A stretch of 13,490 nt of DNA, from positions 1 to 13,490 of the forward strand of contig JALVRY010000282.1 of the NCBI GenBank assembly GCA_027024625.1, in the 5' to 3' direction. Made by a program: the position numbers and the translations under genes. Source of the stretch: Thiotrichaceae bacterium (lineage in GTDB: Bacteria > Pseudomonadota > Gammaproteobacteria > Thiotrichales > Thiotrichaceae). Positions 1 through 8,021 of the stretch are shown one piece after another; within the stretch, counting starts at the first letter, position 1; each line of letters opens with the position of its first letter. The notes below the pieces were generated by a model. The model was not told the DNA's origin and ran no database searches. It worked only from the letters and a program-made list of their open reading frames with translations.

Positions 1-2
1 CC

Positions 3-1034
3 GAAGTATCACTCGCAAGCTCAACAAAAACATATTTTAAACAATTCTTCCAACAACGTGGTTTTTATCTCTTTCAAGCTTTCATTTTAATCATATTTAT
101 CCTGCTACTATCTCAATTTATTCGTACGCTATTAATCCGGTTCGTGCCTGGCTTCAATCATAACCCACGCAGCTTCCAGATACGTTTACTCGATTTATTC
201 CATCGTATAGTTACCTTTTTATTACTTCTCATTGGCCCCATGATTGTCTTTTATTTGGCGGAAGATTGGGTGCTTTTCAGTTTCAGTATCTTAATGCTGA
301 TAGGTATTTCATGGACACTAAGAACAACCATTCCACAATATTGGAATCAAATTCAGCTATTTTTAAATATTGGTGCAGTAAGAGAAGGAGAGCGAATCTT
401 TTTAGAGGGGATACCTTGGCGGGTTGGCGTTATTAATATTTATTCCACTCTAGAGAACCCCGTTGCAGGCATTAAACAACGTATTTCAATTAAAAATTTG
501 GTTAATTTAAAATCTCGGCCCTATAACAGTGACGAACCTTGGTTTCCTTGCACTAAGGGGGACTGGGTTATCCTATCCGATGGTATTCGGGGAAAAGTCA
601 TCGGTATTTCACATGAGCTAGTAAAACTGGTGCAACGCGGTGGAGCACATAAAACGTATCTGACCTCAGAGTTTCTAGCATTATCACCTCTCAATCTATC
701 GGTAGATTTTCGCATTAAAGAAACCATCGGAATTAGCTATGATTTACAGAAAGACAGTACAAGCACTATACTTGAAACATTAAAGTCCTATATTGAAACT
801 AGAATCCGTCAAGAAGGTTATGCCCGTGATTTACTAAACCTTCGAGTAGAATTTGAACGAGCAAATGACTCATCGTTAGACCTTGTTGTTATCGCAGATT
901 TTAAAGGCAATATGGGTGATTTATATAACCGCTTACGCCGAGCAATTCAACGCTGGTGTGTCGATGCTTGCACGGAGAACCATTGGGAAATACCTTTCAC
1001 ACAGATAACACTGCATGGAAATAATAAGTTGTAA
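3..1034 (+). CDS. MscS-like mechanosensitive channel family protein, 5'-truncated by the window edge
   Basis: The frame is open from base 3 to the stop at 1032-1034, so the true start lies outside the window. The GTG at 144 is only an internal codon. The visible N-terminal part is hydrophobic, with membrane segments at about bases 60-143 and 200-330. Next come a segment with GERIFLEGIPWRV and then GDWVILSDGIRGKVIGIS, the latter resembling the beta domain of MscS channels. The C-terminus has the alpha/beta layout of MscS and ends EIPFTQITLH, close to the usual IPFPQ-x-x-x-H ending of the family. In MscS homologues this part forms the cytoplasmic cage beneath an inner-membrane pore that opens under tension. 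A pore helix was not clearly identified, so channel activity is inferred. A gap of 104 bases separates it from the cyclic-nucleotide-binding gene. Family assignment is fairly secure; substrate and gating are unknown. Confidence 0.75.
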   Translation, partial: EVSLASSTKTYFKQFFQQRGFYLFQAFILIIFILLLSQFIRTLLIRFVPGFNHNPRSFQIRLLDLFHRIVTFLLLLIGPMIVFYLAEDWVLFSFSILMLIGISWTLRTTIPQYWNQIQLFLNIGAVREGERIFLEGIPWRVGVINIYSTLENPVAGIKQRISIKNLVNLKSRPYNSDEPWFPCTKGDWVILSDGIRGKVIGISHELVKLVQRGGAHKTYLTSEFLALSPLNLSVDFRIKETIGISYDLQKDSTSTILETLKSYIETRIRQEGYARDLLNLRVEFERANDSSLDLVVIADFKGNMGDLYNRLRRAIQRWCVDACTENHWEIPFTQITLHGNNKL

Positions 1035-1138
1035 TCGAGTCCAATATAAATCATGGCTTATTTACTGCTCCATAATAAAATCACGGACTCAGGACTTAAT
1101 AACTAATATTACGCAGTAGAACAAAAAGGAGACTTGTT

Positions 1139-1675
1139 ATGGCTTCACACTTGAATACCAAGCAAGATGGTTTATGGGCGAATATATTTGCAAAAAAGGA
1201 GACATCAAATACAGATGTTATTGATGTCTTAAAAAACAGTCCCTTGTTTTCTACCTTGAACAAATCCGAACTAAAAGAATTTGAGACAATAACCCATCTT
1301 CGTCATTACCAAGCAAAAGATGTAATCTTTTGGGAGGGAGAACCTGGCGTTGGAATGTATGTCATTAAGTCAGGTGAGATCAGTGTTTGGGACATTAAAA
1401 ACGAAGAAAAAAATAAAATTGCCCAGTTAATAGAAGGTGATTTCTTTGGTGAACTGGCATTGCTAGACGAGATACCCCGATCCGCCACCTGCATTGCAGA
1501 TACAACATGCGAAGTGATTGGTTTATTCCAACCTGATTTATTTTCACTCCTTTCCAAGAAACCCTCTTTGGGTAATAAATTTTTATTTCAATTAGCCTCA
1601 GTCATTGGTGAACGCCTCGTTGAAAAAAATAAAGAGTGTGCTGAACTACGCAAACGTTTGACGGCAGAGGAATAA
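1139..1675 (+). CDS. Stand-alone cyclic-nucleotide-binding domain protein
   Basis: A 178-residue soluble protein, well placed behind an AAGGAG ribosome site 7 bases before the ATG. It is essentially a single cNMP-binding fold: N-terminal helix with SPLFSTLNKSEL (about residues 34-45), beta barrel from about residue 50, and the phosphate-binding cassette FFGELALLDEIPRSAT at about 101-116. The cassette keeps the Glu of GEL, which contacts the ribose, and the Arg of PRSAT, which contacts the cyclic phosphate in CRP-like and PKA-like domains. Real nucleotide binding is therefore plausible. After the barrel there is only a charged helix (about 145-178); there is no DNA-binding HTH, kinase or channel domain. 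It probably acts by protein-protein contact. The next gene starts 8 bases after its stop, so the two are almost certainly cotranscribed. The partner and ligand are not known. Confidence 0.85.
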   Translation: MASHLNTKQDGLWANIFAKKETSNTDVIDVLKNSPLFSTLNKSELKEFETITHLRHYQAKDVIFWEGEPGVGMYVIKSGEISVWDIKNEEKNKIAQLIEGDFFGELALLDEIPRSATCIADTTCEVIGLFQPDLFSLLSKKPSLGNKFLFQLASVIGERLVEKNKECAELRKRLTAEE

Positions 1676-1683
1676 CACTTGCC

Positions 1684-2805
1684 ATGAAAAACAATCAAAC
1701 GCTTAGCAATAACAATAAACTGTATATCAACTTTGATACGAGCCTCTTTCTAAAAACAATCAGCCTTTTTCTCGTTATCTATTTATTTTTCTTAGGGCTA
1801 ACTTTTTTACCCAAATTACTTAGTGTTGTTTACTTGCTTATTGCGGCTCTACTACTGTCAATCGTATTAAGTCCAATTGTAAACCTGCTAGAAAAATTTG
1901 GATTAAATCGTAATATCGCAATTATCAGTTTATATTTATCGATCGGCTTACTGCTGGCTATCCTGTTTAGCACCTCATTTCCTCTTTTGTCTGAACAACT
2001 TGTATCCTTAGAAAATTATCTTAGCCACATGCAACAAGGCGATTCGATATTGGATATATCGAAGTATCCTTTATTACAAAATCTTCCATTTCTTGATAGT
2101 GATGAAATACAACTCAAGATAACAGAAGGCATTAATCAATTAGCTATTCCTCTATTAAAAGGGCTGGCAAGTATGATTTCATCCCTCCCTTATCTTATGA
2201 TAGTTGCCTTTATTGTTTTCTTTTTGTTAAAAGATGGAGTAAAGATCAAACATTCAATGATTCGTTTGATGCCTAACCGTTATTTTGAAATGTCATTGAT
2301 TATAATGGACAAAACTTCAAAACAGTTAAGTGCTTACATCCGCGGACAATTAATTGTTGCCACACTGGTTGGCCTACTATCCATCCTAGCTTTAAAAGTC
2401 ATTGGTGTGAAATACTCGATCATTATCGGTGCAATAGCTGGTATCGCTAATTTAATCCCTTATATTGGTCCCATAGCAGGAGCTACTCTTGCCGTTATTG
2501 TCGCCTACGTTGATACAGGGAATATGCAAATTATTATTGAAATTCTTATCGCTTTTACCGCAATCCAGCTTGTCGAAAATGTTATTATTTCTCCATATGT
2601 CGTTGGTCGAAGTGTTGAGATGCATCCACTGACAATCATTATCGTTGTGCTGATCGGTCAAGTTTCCTTAGGTTTATGGGGAATGCTACTTGCTGTGCCT
2701 ATTACCAGTATCATCAAAGTTGTCAGCAAAGAAGTATTCTGGGGGATTAGTCATTATCGTCTGAAAGATAAAACATTTGATCAGGCATCCCAAGAATATC
2801 AATAG
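1684..2805 (+). CDS. AI-2E family (PerM/UPF0118) membrane transporter
   Basis: A 373-residue polytopic inner-membrane protein. The layout is that of the AI-2E family: N-terminal hydrophobic pair (about residues 22-62), further segments near 75-100, a soluble middle region (about 105-155), and a C-terminal block of membrane helices. The family-typical stretches IANLIPYIGPIAGA (about 254-267), ENVIISPYVVGRSVEMHP (about 299-316) and GLWGMLLAVPITSIIKV (about 331-347) are all present. Despite the name, few members have been shown to export autoinducer-2; others behave as ion antiporters, so the substrate is open. The ATG is 8 bases after the cyclic-nucleotide-binding gene, whose final GAGG codons probably supply the ribosome site. 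This suggests translational coupling and possibly a common function in membrane or ion homeostasis. Confidence 0.85.
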   Translation: MKNNQTLSNNNKLYINFDTSLFLKTISLFLVIYLFFLGLTFLPKLLSVVYLLIAALLLSIVLSPIVNLLEKFGLNRNIAIISLYLSIGLLLAILFSTSFPLLSEQLVSLENYLSHMQQGDSILDISKYPLLQNLPFLDSDEIQLKITEGINQLAIPLLKGLASMISSLPYLMIVAFIVFFLLKDGVKIKHSMIRLMPNRYFEMSLIIMDKTSKQLSAYIRGQLIVATLVGLLSILALKVIGVKYSIIIGAIAGIANLIPYIGPIAGATLAVIVAYVDTGNMQIIIEILIAFTAIQLVENVIISPYVVGRSVEMHPLTIIIVVLIGQVSLGLWGMLLAVPITSIIKVVSKEVFWGISHYRLKDKTFDQASQEYQ

Positions 2806-2905
2806 TTTAATATATTCTTACATTCTTTATTAAAACTTAAATGGCATTTCTAATCCTCACGACAAATAATAGAGAATTATTCATGTTATTTTTTGTCCCA
2901 GCTAA

Positions 2906-3922
2906 ATGATTATCAATTCACTCTCAAAAGCTCTTTGTTTTAGCCTTTTCATTTTTTTCCAAAGCCCCATCGTACAAGCTTTGGAGACTGATCAATATAT
3001 GATCTGGGGAAAACAGCTAAATGATGTAACAGCCTTTCTCAATGCATTTATCAATAAGCGTACATGGCATGCCATTGATGAAATCAATCACCTCCCAGAT
3101 GAACAGCGTCGTATATTAAGTTGTGAAGATGTGCATAAATACATTCTAAAGAGCTATAACAAAAATAAAGGAATGGATTTTATCTCAGAAATAGAGCGTC
3201 TTGTTTACGACGATCCCAATATTTCACGGTATCCGCCAATTCATACCAGTAAAAAAGCAACAATTAACCAATCTATCTACAAAAAAAGTAAGCTATTTAA
3301 GCTAAAAATGTTTGGCATTAACCTAAAAGTTAATGGAATCTACACAGGGGTAGATAAAACTGACCATGTTTTTCGTACAGGCTACGGCTATTTTAAGACC
3401 TACCTAAAACAAATAAAAAAAGGAAAAACAGAAAAACAGGCTTTAATTGCCGCAATCAAAAAAGGTATCAAACAGGAAAAAACATATTTTGGCTACTGGG
3501 TCTCGGGTGTATTTTCTTATGCTGACTTGGAGGCAAATTATCAGGGCTTGCGCTTCCATAGAAACTTTTGCGAGGGAGATAATCCTTACTTATTTAGACG
3601 CAACAATGGCTCTTGGGGGTTTTCACAATCCATTGAATTAGGCGATTACGTGAACCCTTGGTTTGATGAGTCTTACAATACCAGTGCATACCTAGCTATG
3701 CGTTTTAAAAGCGTTTATCCCGAACTAAAAAAGTATTGTGACAAACAAGGTCTGCAATGGATTCGAGAACGAGATCATTATTACAATAACTGGAAGGGGA
3801 AAGAGAGTTTTTCGGTACGCTATTTACAAAATTTAATAAGCGCTGGAAAGCTGCCTAACCCCAAGAAATATAGCCTTTCCAACATATGTAGCCCTCCTAA
3901 GACATCAGCCTCACTCCATTAG
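2906..3922 (+). CDS. Exported basic protein of unrecognised family
   Basis: I do not recognise a characterised family. The 338-residue product starts with a classic Sec signal peptide (Lys at position 8, hydrophobic core about 10-20, likely cut after VQA at residue 25), so the mature protein should be periplasmic or secreted. The middle is rich in Lys (about residues 110-200) and contains conserved-looking stretches VDKTDHVFRTGYGYFKTY (about 153-170) and TYFGYWVSGVFSYADLEANY (about 193-212). After that come NPWFDESYN and several Cys that could form disulphides (C117 is not among them; visible Cys include those in NFCEG, KYCDK and NICSP). The aromatic-rich, DLEANYQG-containing core looks like a real folded domain and not low-complexity sequence. 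No strong ribosome site precedes the ATG. The gap before it is 100 bases, and it may be its own transcription unit or share one with the following gene. Confidence 0.6.
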   Translation: MIINSLSKALCFSLFIFFQSPIVQALETDQYMIWGKQLNDVTAFLNAFINKRTWHAIDEINHLPDEQRRILSCEDVHKYILKSYNKNKGMDFISEIERLVYDDPNISRYPPIHTSKKATINQSIYKKSKLFKLKMFGINLKVNGIYTGVDKTDHVFRTGYGYFKTYLKQIKKGKTEKQALIAAIKKGIKQEKTYFGYWVSGVFSYADLEANYQGLRFHRNFCEGDNPYLFRRNNGSWGFSQSIELGDYVNPWFDESYNTSAYLAMRFKSVYPELKKYCDKQGLQWIRERDHYYNNWKGKESFSVRYLQNLISAGKLPNPKKYSLSNICSPPKTSASLH

Positions 3923-3992
3923 ATATATAGAAAGCAATGTGGCTAACTACATATACTCACTCCCCCCTAGACAAATTTGTGATACAAACGAC

Positions 3993-4748
3993 ATGGCAAA
4001 GCTAAGTGAAATCATTACTTATACAAATGCTCTACTGGACATCAATTCTTTTAAAGATTATGCACCCAATGGTTTACAAGTCGAGGGGAAGAACAGTGTT
4101 CAGCGCATTGTTAGTGGCGTAACCGCCAGCCTAGATTTAATTGAAGCTGCAATTAAACTCCAAGCTGACAGCATTCTGGTACATCACGGCTACTTCTGGA
4201 AAAATGAAGCACCTGAAATTACAGGGATGAAATACCAGCGAATCAAAGCCTTAATGGACTACGATATAAGTTTGCTGGGTTATCACTTACCCCTAGATGC
4301 TCACCCAGAACTAGGCAACAATATTCAACTTGCAAAACAACTAGGAATTAAAGTTGATGGTCTTATGCATACCAGTGGAACAGGTTTAGGTCATGCTGGG
4401 CATTTTCCTCAGGAATACAGCTTACAAGCACTTAGCGATAAGATCGAAAAAACGCTATCTCGCAAACCATTAGCCATTTCTGGTGGCAACCACCCTATTA
4501 AGACTATTGCTTGGTGCACAGGCGGTGCACAACACTACATTGATGATGCACTGGCAATGGGAGTTGATGCATTCATTTCTGGCGAAATTTCTGAAAACAC
4601 TGTACATATTGCTAGAGAATCTGGCATTCATTATTTTGCAGCAGGTCATCATGCAACAGAACGATATGGCGTACAGGCTTTAGGCGAACACCTTAAACAT
4701 AAATTCGATATTGAACATTATTTTGTAGACTGTGACAACCCAGCCTAG
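3993..4748 (+). CDS. NIF3/YbgI-like dinuclear metal-centre protein (DUF34)
   Basis: I place the start at the ATG at 3993, giving 251 residues beginning MAKLSEIITY, because NIF3-family proteins typically begin this way and E. coli YbgI is of similar length. A GTG at 3939 would add 18 unconserved residues. The metal-site residues expected of the family are visible: HH in LVHHGYFWK (64-65), H98 and D102 in GYHLPLDAH, and the late HH...E in AGHHATERYG (219-223). The motif NGLQVEG is at about 26-32 and WCTGGAQ at about 174-180. Family members form hexameric toroids with a two-metal site. Biochemical function is unsettled; roles proposed in the literature include a GTP cyclohydrolase-like or metal-insertion/repair activity. 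It lies after the unknown exported protein with about 70 bases between stop and start. Confidence 0.9.
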   Translation: MAKLSEIITYTNALLDINSFKDYAPNGLQVEGKNSVQRIVSGVTASLDLIEAAIKLQADSILVHHGYFWKNEAPEITGMKYQRIKALMDYDISLLGYHLPLDAHPELGNNIQLAKQLGIKVDGLMHTSGTGLGHAGHFPQEYSLQALSDKIEKTLSRKPLAISGGNHPIKTIAWCTGGAQHYIDDALAMGVDAFISGEISENTVHIARESGIHYFAAGHHATERYGVQALGEHLKHKFDIEHYFVDCDNPA

Positions 4749-5120
4749 AAGATCACCTAAGCACACTAACACATAACAATATCCAACTTGGTATAGTAAT
4801 ACTCTCCTCACTCACAACTGAAGTTATTAATATTACTCCATCCAATTAAGTCATACCTGAGCTTAAAAACTTTTCACCAAAGCATCTTTAGCAAATCCCA
4901 CTATAAAATAGTGTTATTGTTAAATTAATATTTATCAATGGGTTATTCTTGATTTGAATCTGCTTTACTATGAAAAAGCAGTATTTGAACTTGACCTTAA
5001 TCTCATCTTGAGCGATGCTACGCGGGTTTTTTAGCATCTTCTAATATACTCGCTGTTTTATTATCTAAATATGGGCAGTTTAGAGGATATACCGATTTAT
5101 TATTTTGTTGGGAGTGAGCA
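4749..5120. other. Intergenic region ahead of petABC
   Basis: This 372-base AT-rich gap holds no convincing coding frame. It contains a small perfect inverted repeat (CACTAT at 4899-4904, ATAGTG at 4908-4913) followed by TTATTGTT, possibly a weak terminator for the NIF3-like gene. It also holds an FNR-like box at 4949-4962 and a second inverted repeat, GATGCTA at 5014-5020 against TAGCATC at 5032-5038. A TATACT hexamer at 5045-5050 could be a -10 element, but no good -35 lies 16-18 bases upstream of it. The petA ribosome site GGGAGTGAG is at about 5110-5118. Confidence 0.5.
4949..4962 (+). promoter_or_regulatory. Possible FNR box upstream of petABC
   Basis: TTGAT, four bases, ATCTG: 8 of 10 positions agree with the FNR consensus TTGAT-N4-ATCAA, the first half-site being perfect. 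It is about 160 bases before the petA start codon. FNR-type control of a bc1 operon would make sense because oxygen supply determines its use, and an fnr gene lies in the same window. A match of this quality can occur by chance in AT-rich DNA, so this is tentative. Confidence 0.3.
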
Positions 5121-5717
5121 ATGGCGAATTCTGATGTCGACACAAGTCGTCGCCGTTTTCTGATTGGTGCCACATCTGTTGTTGGTGCTGCAGGAGTCGG
5201 AGCAATCGCTGTCCCTTTCCTCTCTTCTTGGAACCCTAGTGCAAGAGCACTAGCAGCAGGCGCACCTGTTGAGGTTAATGTATCCAAGATAGAGGACGGG
5301 CAGAAAATAACCGAAATATGGCGAGGCAAACCTGTTTGGATCGTTAAACGTACAGAAGAAATGGTGAAAAACCTGCCTTCAAATGATCCAAAACTCAAAG
5401 ATCCAAATTCTGATGTTGAATCACAGCAACCAGAATATGCAAAGAACGGAAATCGTTCACGTAAGCCTGAATATCTCGTTTTAGTGGGCATCTGCACACA
5501 CTTGGGTTGTTCTCCAACATACCGTCCTGAATTAGCTCCGGCTGATTTAGGTAGCGACTGGAAAGGTGGCTGGTACTGCCCATGTCATGGCTCTCGTTTT
5601 GATTTGGCAGGTCGTGTTCTCAAGGGTTCCCCTGCAGGAACAAACTTGGTTGTACCTCCATACTACTTCAAAACAGATAATGTAATTTTAGTTGGTGAAG
5701 ACGGGGAGGCAGCATAA
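5121..5717 (+). CDS. petA: Ubiquinol-cytochrome c reductase, Rieske iron-sulfur subunit
   Basis: This 198-residue protein is the [2Fe-2S] subunit of the cytochrome bc1 complex. It takes one electron from quinol at the Qo site and passes it to cytochrome c1. The N-terminus carries a twin-arginine motif (SRRRFLIG, about residues 9-16) followed by the hydrophobic anchor (about 17-36), as in Rieske proteins exported folded by Tat. The cluster motifs are complete: CTHLGC at 125-130 and CPCHGS at 153-158. This gives C125, H127, C153 and H156 as cluster ligands, with C130 and C155 as the expected disulphide. GSPAGTNL (169-176) forms the Pro loop. The start is supported by GGGAGTGAG 3-11 bases upstream. 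It is the first gene of the operon, and its stop overlaps the petB start at TAATG. Confidence 0.97.
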   Translation: MANSDVDTSRRRFLIGATSVVGAAGVGAIAVPFLSSWNPSARALAAGAPVEVNVSKIEDGQKITEIWRGKPVWIVKRTEEMVKNLPSNDPKLKDPNSDVESQQPEYAKNGNRSRKPEYLVLVGICTHLGCSPTYRPELAPADLGSDWKGGWYCPCHGSRFDLAGRVLKGSPAGTNLVVPPYYFKTDNVILVGEDGEAA

Positions 5718-7117
5718 TGAATGGTTTAGTCCAATGGATTGATGATCGTTTCCCACTGACTAAGGTGTGGAATGAGCATCTAGCACAATACTATGCACCA
5801 AAGAACTTTAACTTTTGGTATTTCTTTGGCTCACTTGCGATGTTGGTTCTTGTTATCCAAATCGTTTCTGGCATCTTCTTAACGATGCACTTTAAGCCCG
5901 ATACAGGCATGGCTTTTACCTCTGTTGAATACATCATGCGTGATGTGCCAAGCGGTTGGTTTATTCGCTACATGCACTCAACAGGTGCTTCTGCCTTCTT
6001 TATTGTTGTTTACTTACACATGTTCCGTGGCTTGATGTACGGGTCATTCAAAGGCAAGCGTCAGTTAGTTTGGCTAATCGGTATGGCTCTATACCTCGCA
6101 CTTATGGCTGAGGCATTCATGGGCTACCTACTACCTTGGGGACAGATGTCATTCTGGGGTGCTCAAGTAATCATCAATTTATTCAACACAATTCCTGTAA
6201 TCGGCAATGACCTTTCTGTATGGATTCGTGGTGACTTTGTTATCTCCGATCCTACTCTGAATCGTTTCTTCGCATTCCATGTTATTGCAGTGCCACTAAT
6301 ACTTGTAATGCTAGTATTTATTCATATTGTCGCTCTACACGCAGTGGGTTCAAACAACCCCGAAGGCGTTGAAATCAAGCAAGGCCCTAAAGGAAACAGA
6401 TGGAGTGATACTGCACCAGCTGATGGTATCCCTTTCCACCCTTACTACAGCGTAAAAGATATTGCAGGTGTCGTCGTTTTCTTGATGATTTTCTTTGCAA
6501 TCGTATTCTTTTCGCCTGAAATGAATGGCTACTTCCTTGAGCATGCAAACTTTGAACCTGCTAACCCAATGAAGACACCTGAGCATATTGCTCCTGTTTG
6601 GTACTTCACACCGTTCTACACCGTATTACGTGCTGTTCCTGACCCATTTGGTGGTACCTTAGCAATGTTTGCTGCAATTATCTTATTGTTCTTGTTGCCT
6701 TGGATTGATAAAAACCCTATCAAATCACACCGCTATCGTAACCGTGCAAACAAAGTAAATCTTGCTTGGTTTGTTGTCGTATTCTTGATTTTAGGTTATC
6801 TGGGTGTTCAGCCAGTGACAGATGTACTCAAAGAACTAGGTACACGCATGACGCAAGTTTACTTCTTGTTCTTTGCTGTACTTGCCATCCACAGTAACCC
6901 GAAAGAAGCAAAGTACGGCTTATGGTTTGTTGTTTTATTGTTTGTTGTTGGTATTACTGACTTCATTCGACTAGACCCAAGCTTCTCTGCTGAACAGGTA
7001 TCTCAATTCTGGATGCAATTAGCCATCCCTGTCGCATACTTAGCAATGACATTGCTAATGCCCATGCTGAATGCAGGATGTAATGCAGAAAAGACCGTAC
7101 CAGAGAGGATCGCATAA
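5717..7117 (+). CDS. petB: Ubiquinol-cytochrome c reductase, cytochrome b subunit
   Basis: The 466-residue core membrane subunit of bc1, carrying both b haems and the quinol oxidation and quinone reduction sites. The paired haem-ligating His are in their usual spacing: H87 and H101 (13 between) on the second helix, H188 and H203 (14 between) on the fourth. PWGQMSFWGA (140-149) is the Qo-side cd1 helix motif. The ef-loop motif is PVWY (293-296) where mitochondria and alphaproteobacteria have PEWY, so the acidic residue proposed to act in quinol deprotonation is Val here. The first part (to about 210) is the haem-binding b6-like half and the rest the subunit-IV-like half, fused as usual in proteobacteria. 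Start and stop overlap petA and petC through TAATG, implying translational coupling and equal subunit supply. Confidence 0.98.
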   Translation: MNGLVQWIDDRFPLTKVWNEHLAQYYAPKNFNFWYFFGSLAMLVLVIQIVSGIFLTMHFKPDTGMAFTSVEYIMRDVPSGWFIRYMHSTGASAFFIVVYLHMFRGLMYGSFKGKRQLVWLIGMALYLALMAEAFMGYLLPWGQMSFWGAQVIINLFNTIPVIGNDLSVWIRGDFVISDPTLNRFFAFHVIAVPLILVMLVFIHIVALHAVGSNNPEGVEIKQGPKGNRWSDTAPADGIPFHPYYSVKDIAGVVVFLMIFFAIVFFSPEMNGYFLEHANFEPANPMKTPEHIAPVWYFTPFYTVLRAVPDPFGGTLAMFAAIILLFLLPWIDKNPIKSHRYRNRANKVNLAWFVVVFLILGYLGVQPVTDVLKELGTRMTQVYFLFFAVLAIHSNPKEAKYGLWFVVLLFVVGITDFIRLDPSFSAEQVSQFWMQLAIPVAYLAMTLLMPMLNAGCNAEKTVPERIA

Positions 7118-7896
7118 TGAAAATTAAACAATCAATTGTAGCTTTTGCTCTTGCTGCGGTAATTATGCCTTTTGCAGCATTCGCAAATACACATGCTGTT
7201 TTACAATCTGCTAATAATGATCTTCATGACAAAGATAGCTTACAGCGTGGTGCCAAGTACTTTATAAACTACTGTATGGGTTGTCACTCACTAAAGTTCA
7301 GTCGTTACAACCGTGTAGCTGCTGACTTGGGCTTATCTGACGAGGAGGTAAAAGAAAACTTTATCTTCACACATGATAAAAAAGGTGACAAAACAAAAGT
7401 AGGTGAATTGATGGAAAATTCACTTGACCCTGATGCTGCCGCTAAATGGTTTGGTACACTACCGCCTGATTTATCATTGGTGGGACGTTCTCGTGGCCCA
7501 GATTGGATCTTCACTTACTTGAACTCTTTTTATAAAGATGATTCACGCCCATTTGGAGTAAATAATACAGTATTCCCTAGCGTTGGAATGCCTCATGTAT
7601 TAGCTAAGCTACAAGGCATGCAAGTGTTAGAAGAAGCCCATCACGGCAACAAAGAAGGAGAGGAAGGTGGTGAAGCTCACCATGCAGCTCCTAAGCTTGT
7701 GCTTAAAGCAAGTGGTACAATGAGCAGCGAAGCTTATCGCAATATGACTCGCGATATTACTAACTTCCTTGCTTATGTTGGCGAACCTGCGGCAACACAT
7801 CGTAAGGCTTATGGCATCTGGGTGTTATTATTCCTTGGTATCTTCTTTGTCTTCGCTTATTTATTGAAGAAAGAGTACTGGAAAGACGTCCACTAA
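7117..7896 (+). CDS. petC: Ubiquinol-cytochrome c reductase, cytochrome c1
   Basis: A 259-residue haem c protein that passes electrons from the Rieske cluster to soluble cytochrome c or directly to an oxidase. It has a Sec signal peptide ending about AFA (residue 23). The haem attachment motif is CMGCH at 53-57 and the distal Met is probably M158 in FPSVGMPH. One C-terminal membrane anchor spans about 233-250, followed by a short basic tail. Between the haem domain and the anchor there is an unusual acidic and His-rich stretch, AHHGNKEGEEGGEAHHA (about 174-190), probably a surface insertion whose length varies in the family. It is the last gene of petABC; terminator-like hairpins follow. Confidence 0.97.
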   Translation: MKIKQSIVAFALAAVIMPFAAFANTHAVLQSANNDLHDKDSLQRGAKYFINYCMGCHSLKFSRYNRVAADLGLSDEEVKENFIFTHDKKGDKTKVGELMENSLDPDAAAKWFGTLPPDLSLVGRSRGPDWIFTYLNSFYKDDSRPFGVNNTVFPSVGMPHVLAKLQGMQVLEEAHHGNKEGEEGGEAHHAAPKLVLKASGTMSSEAYRNMTRDITNFLAYVGEPAATHRKAYGIWVLLFLGIFFVFAYLLKKEYWKDVH

Positions 7897-7940
7897 AAGC
7901 CTGAGTAGCTTTATTGATTCTTAGAATTGATAGAGCTTCT

Positions 7941-7976
7941 CCGCATTGTAGTATACAATTGCGGGCTACCTTTTTT
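7941..7976 (+). terminator. Possible terminator after petC
   Basis: CCGCATTGTA (7941-7950) can pair with TACAATTGCGG (7954-7964) with one bulged base and a 3-base loop. A run of six T follows at 7971-7976, six bases past the stem. The offset T-run makes it less than ideal, but position, 45 bases after the petC stop, fits. Confidence 0.4.
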
Positions 7977-8021
7977 ATTCTGGATAATATTGGATCCACA
8001 ATAACAAGGGTTTAAATTCAC

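Noticed and set aside
1037..1090. GAGTCC/GGACTC inverted repeat after the MscS-like gene
   Set aside because: Only 6 bp around a 42-base loop with no T-run; not a credible terminator or operator.
2865..2881. AATAAT/ATTATT hairpin near the exported-protein start
   Set aside because: A/T pairs only, so too weak for a terminator, and common by chance here.
2883..2909. Eight-codon frame ATG...TGA whose stop overlaps the start of the exported-protein gene
   Set aside because: It has no good ribosome site and no telling residues; in AT-rich DNA such a short overlap is expected by chance.
3939..3992. Upstream GTG start for the NIF3-like gene
   Set aside because: The 18 added residues do not resemble the family, while the ATG at 3993 begins exactly where NIF3 proteins usually start.
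4470..4652. Open frames antisense to known genes, for example inside the NIF3-like gene
   Set aside because: They lie wholly inside well-identified genes, lack ribosome sites and show no recognisable domains.
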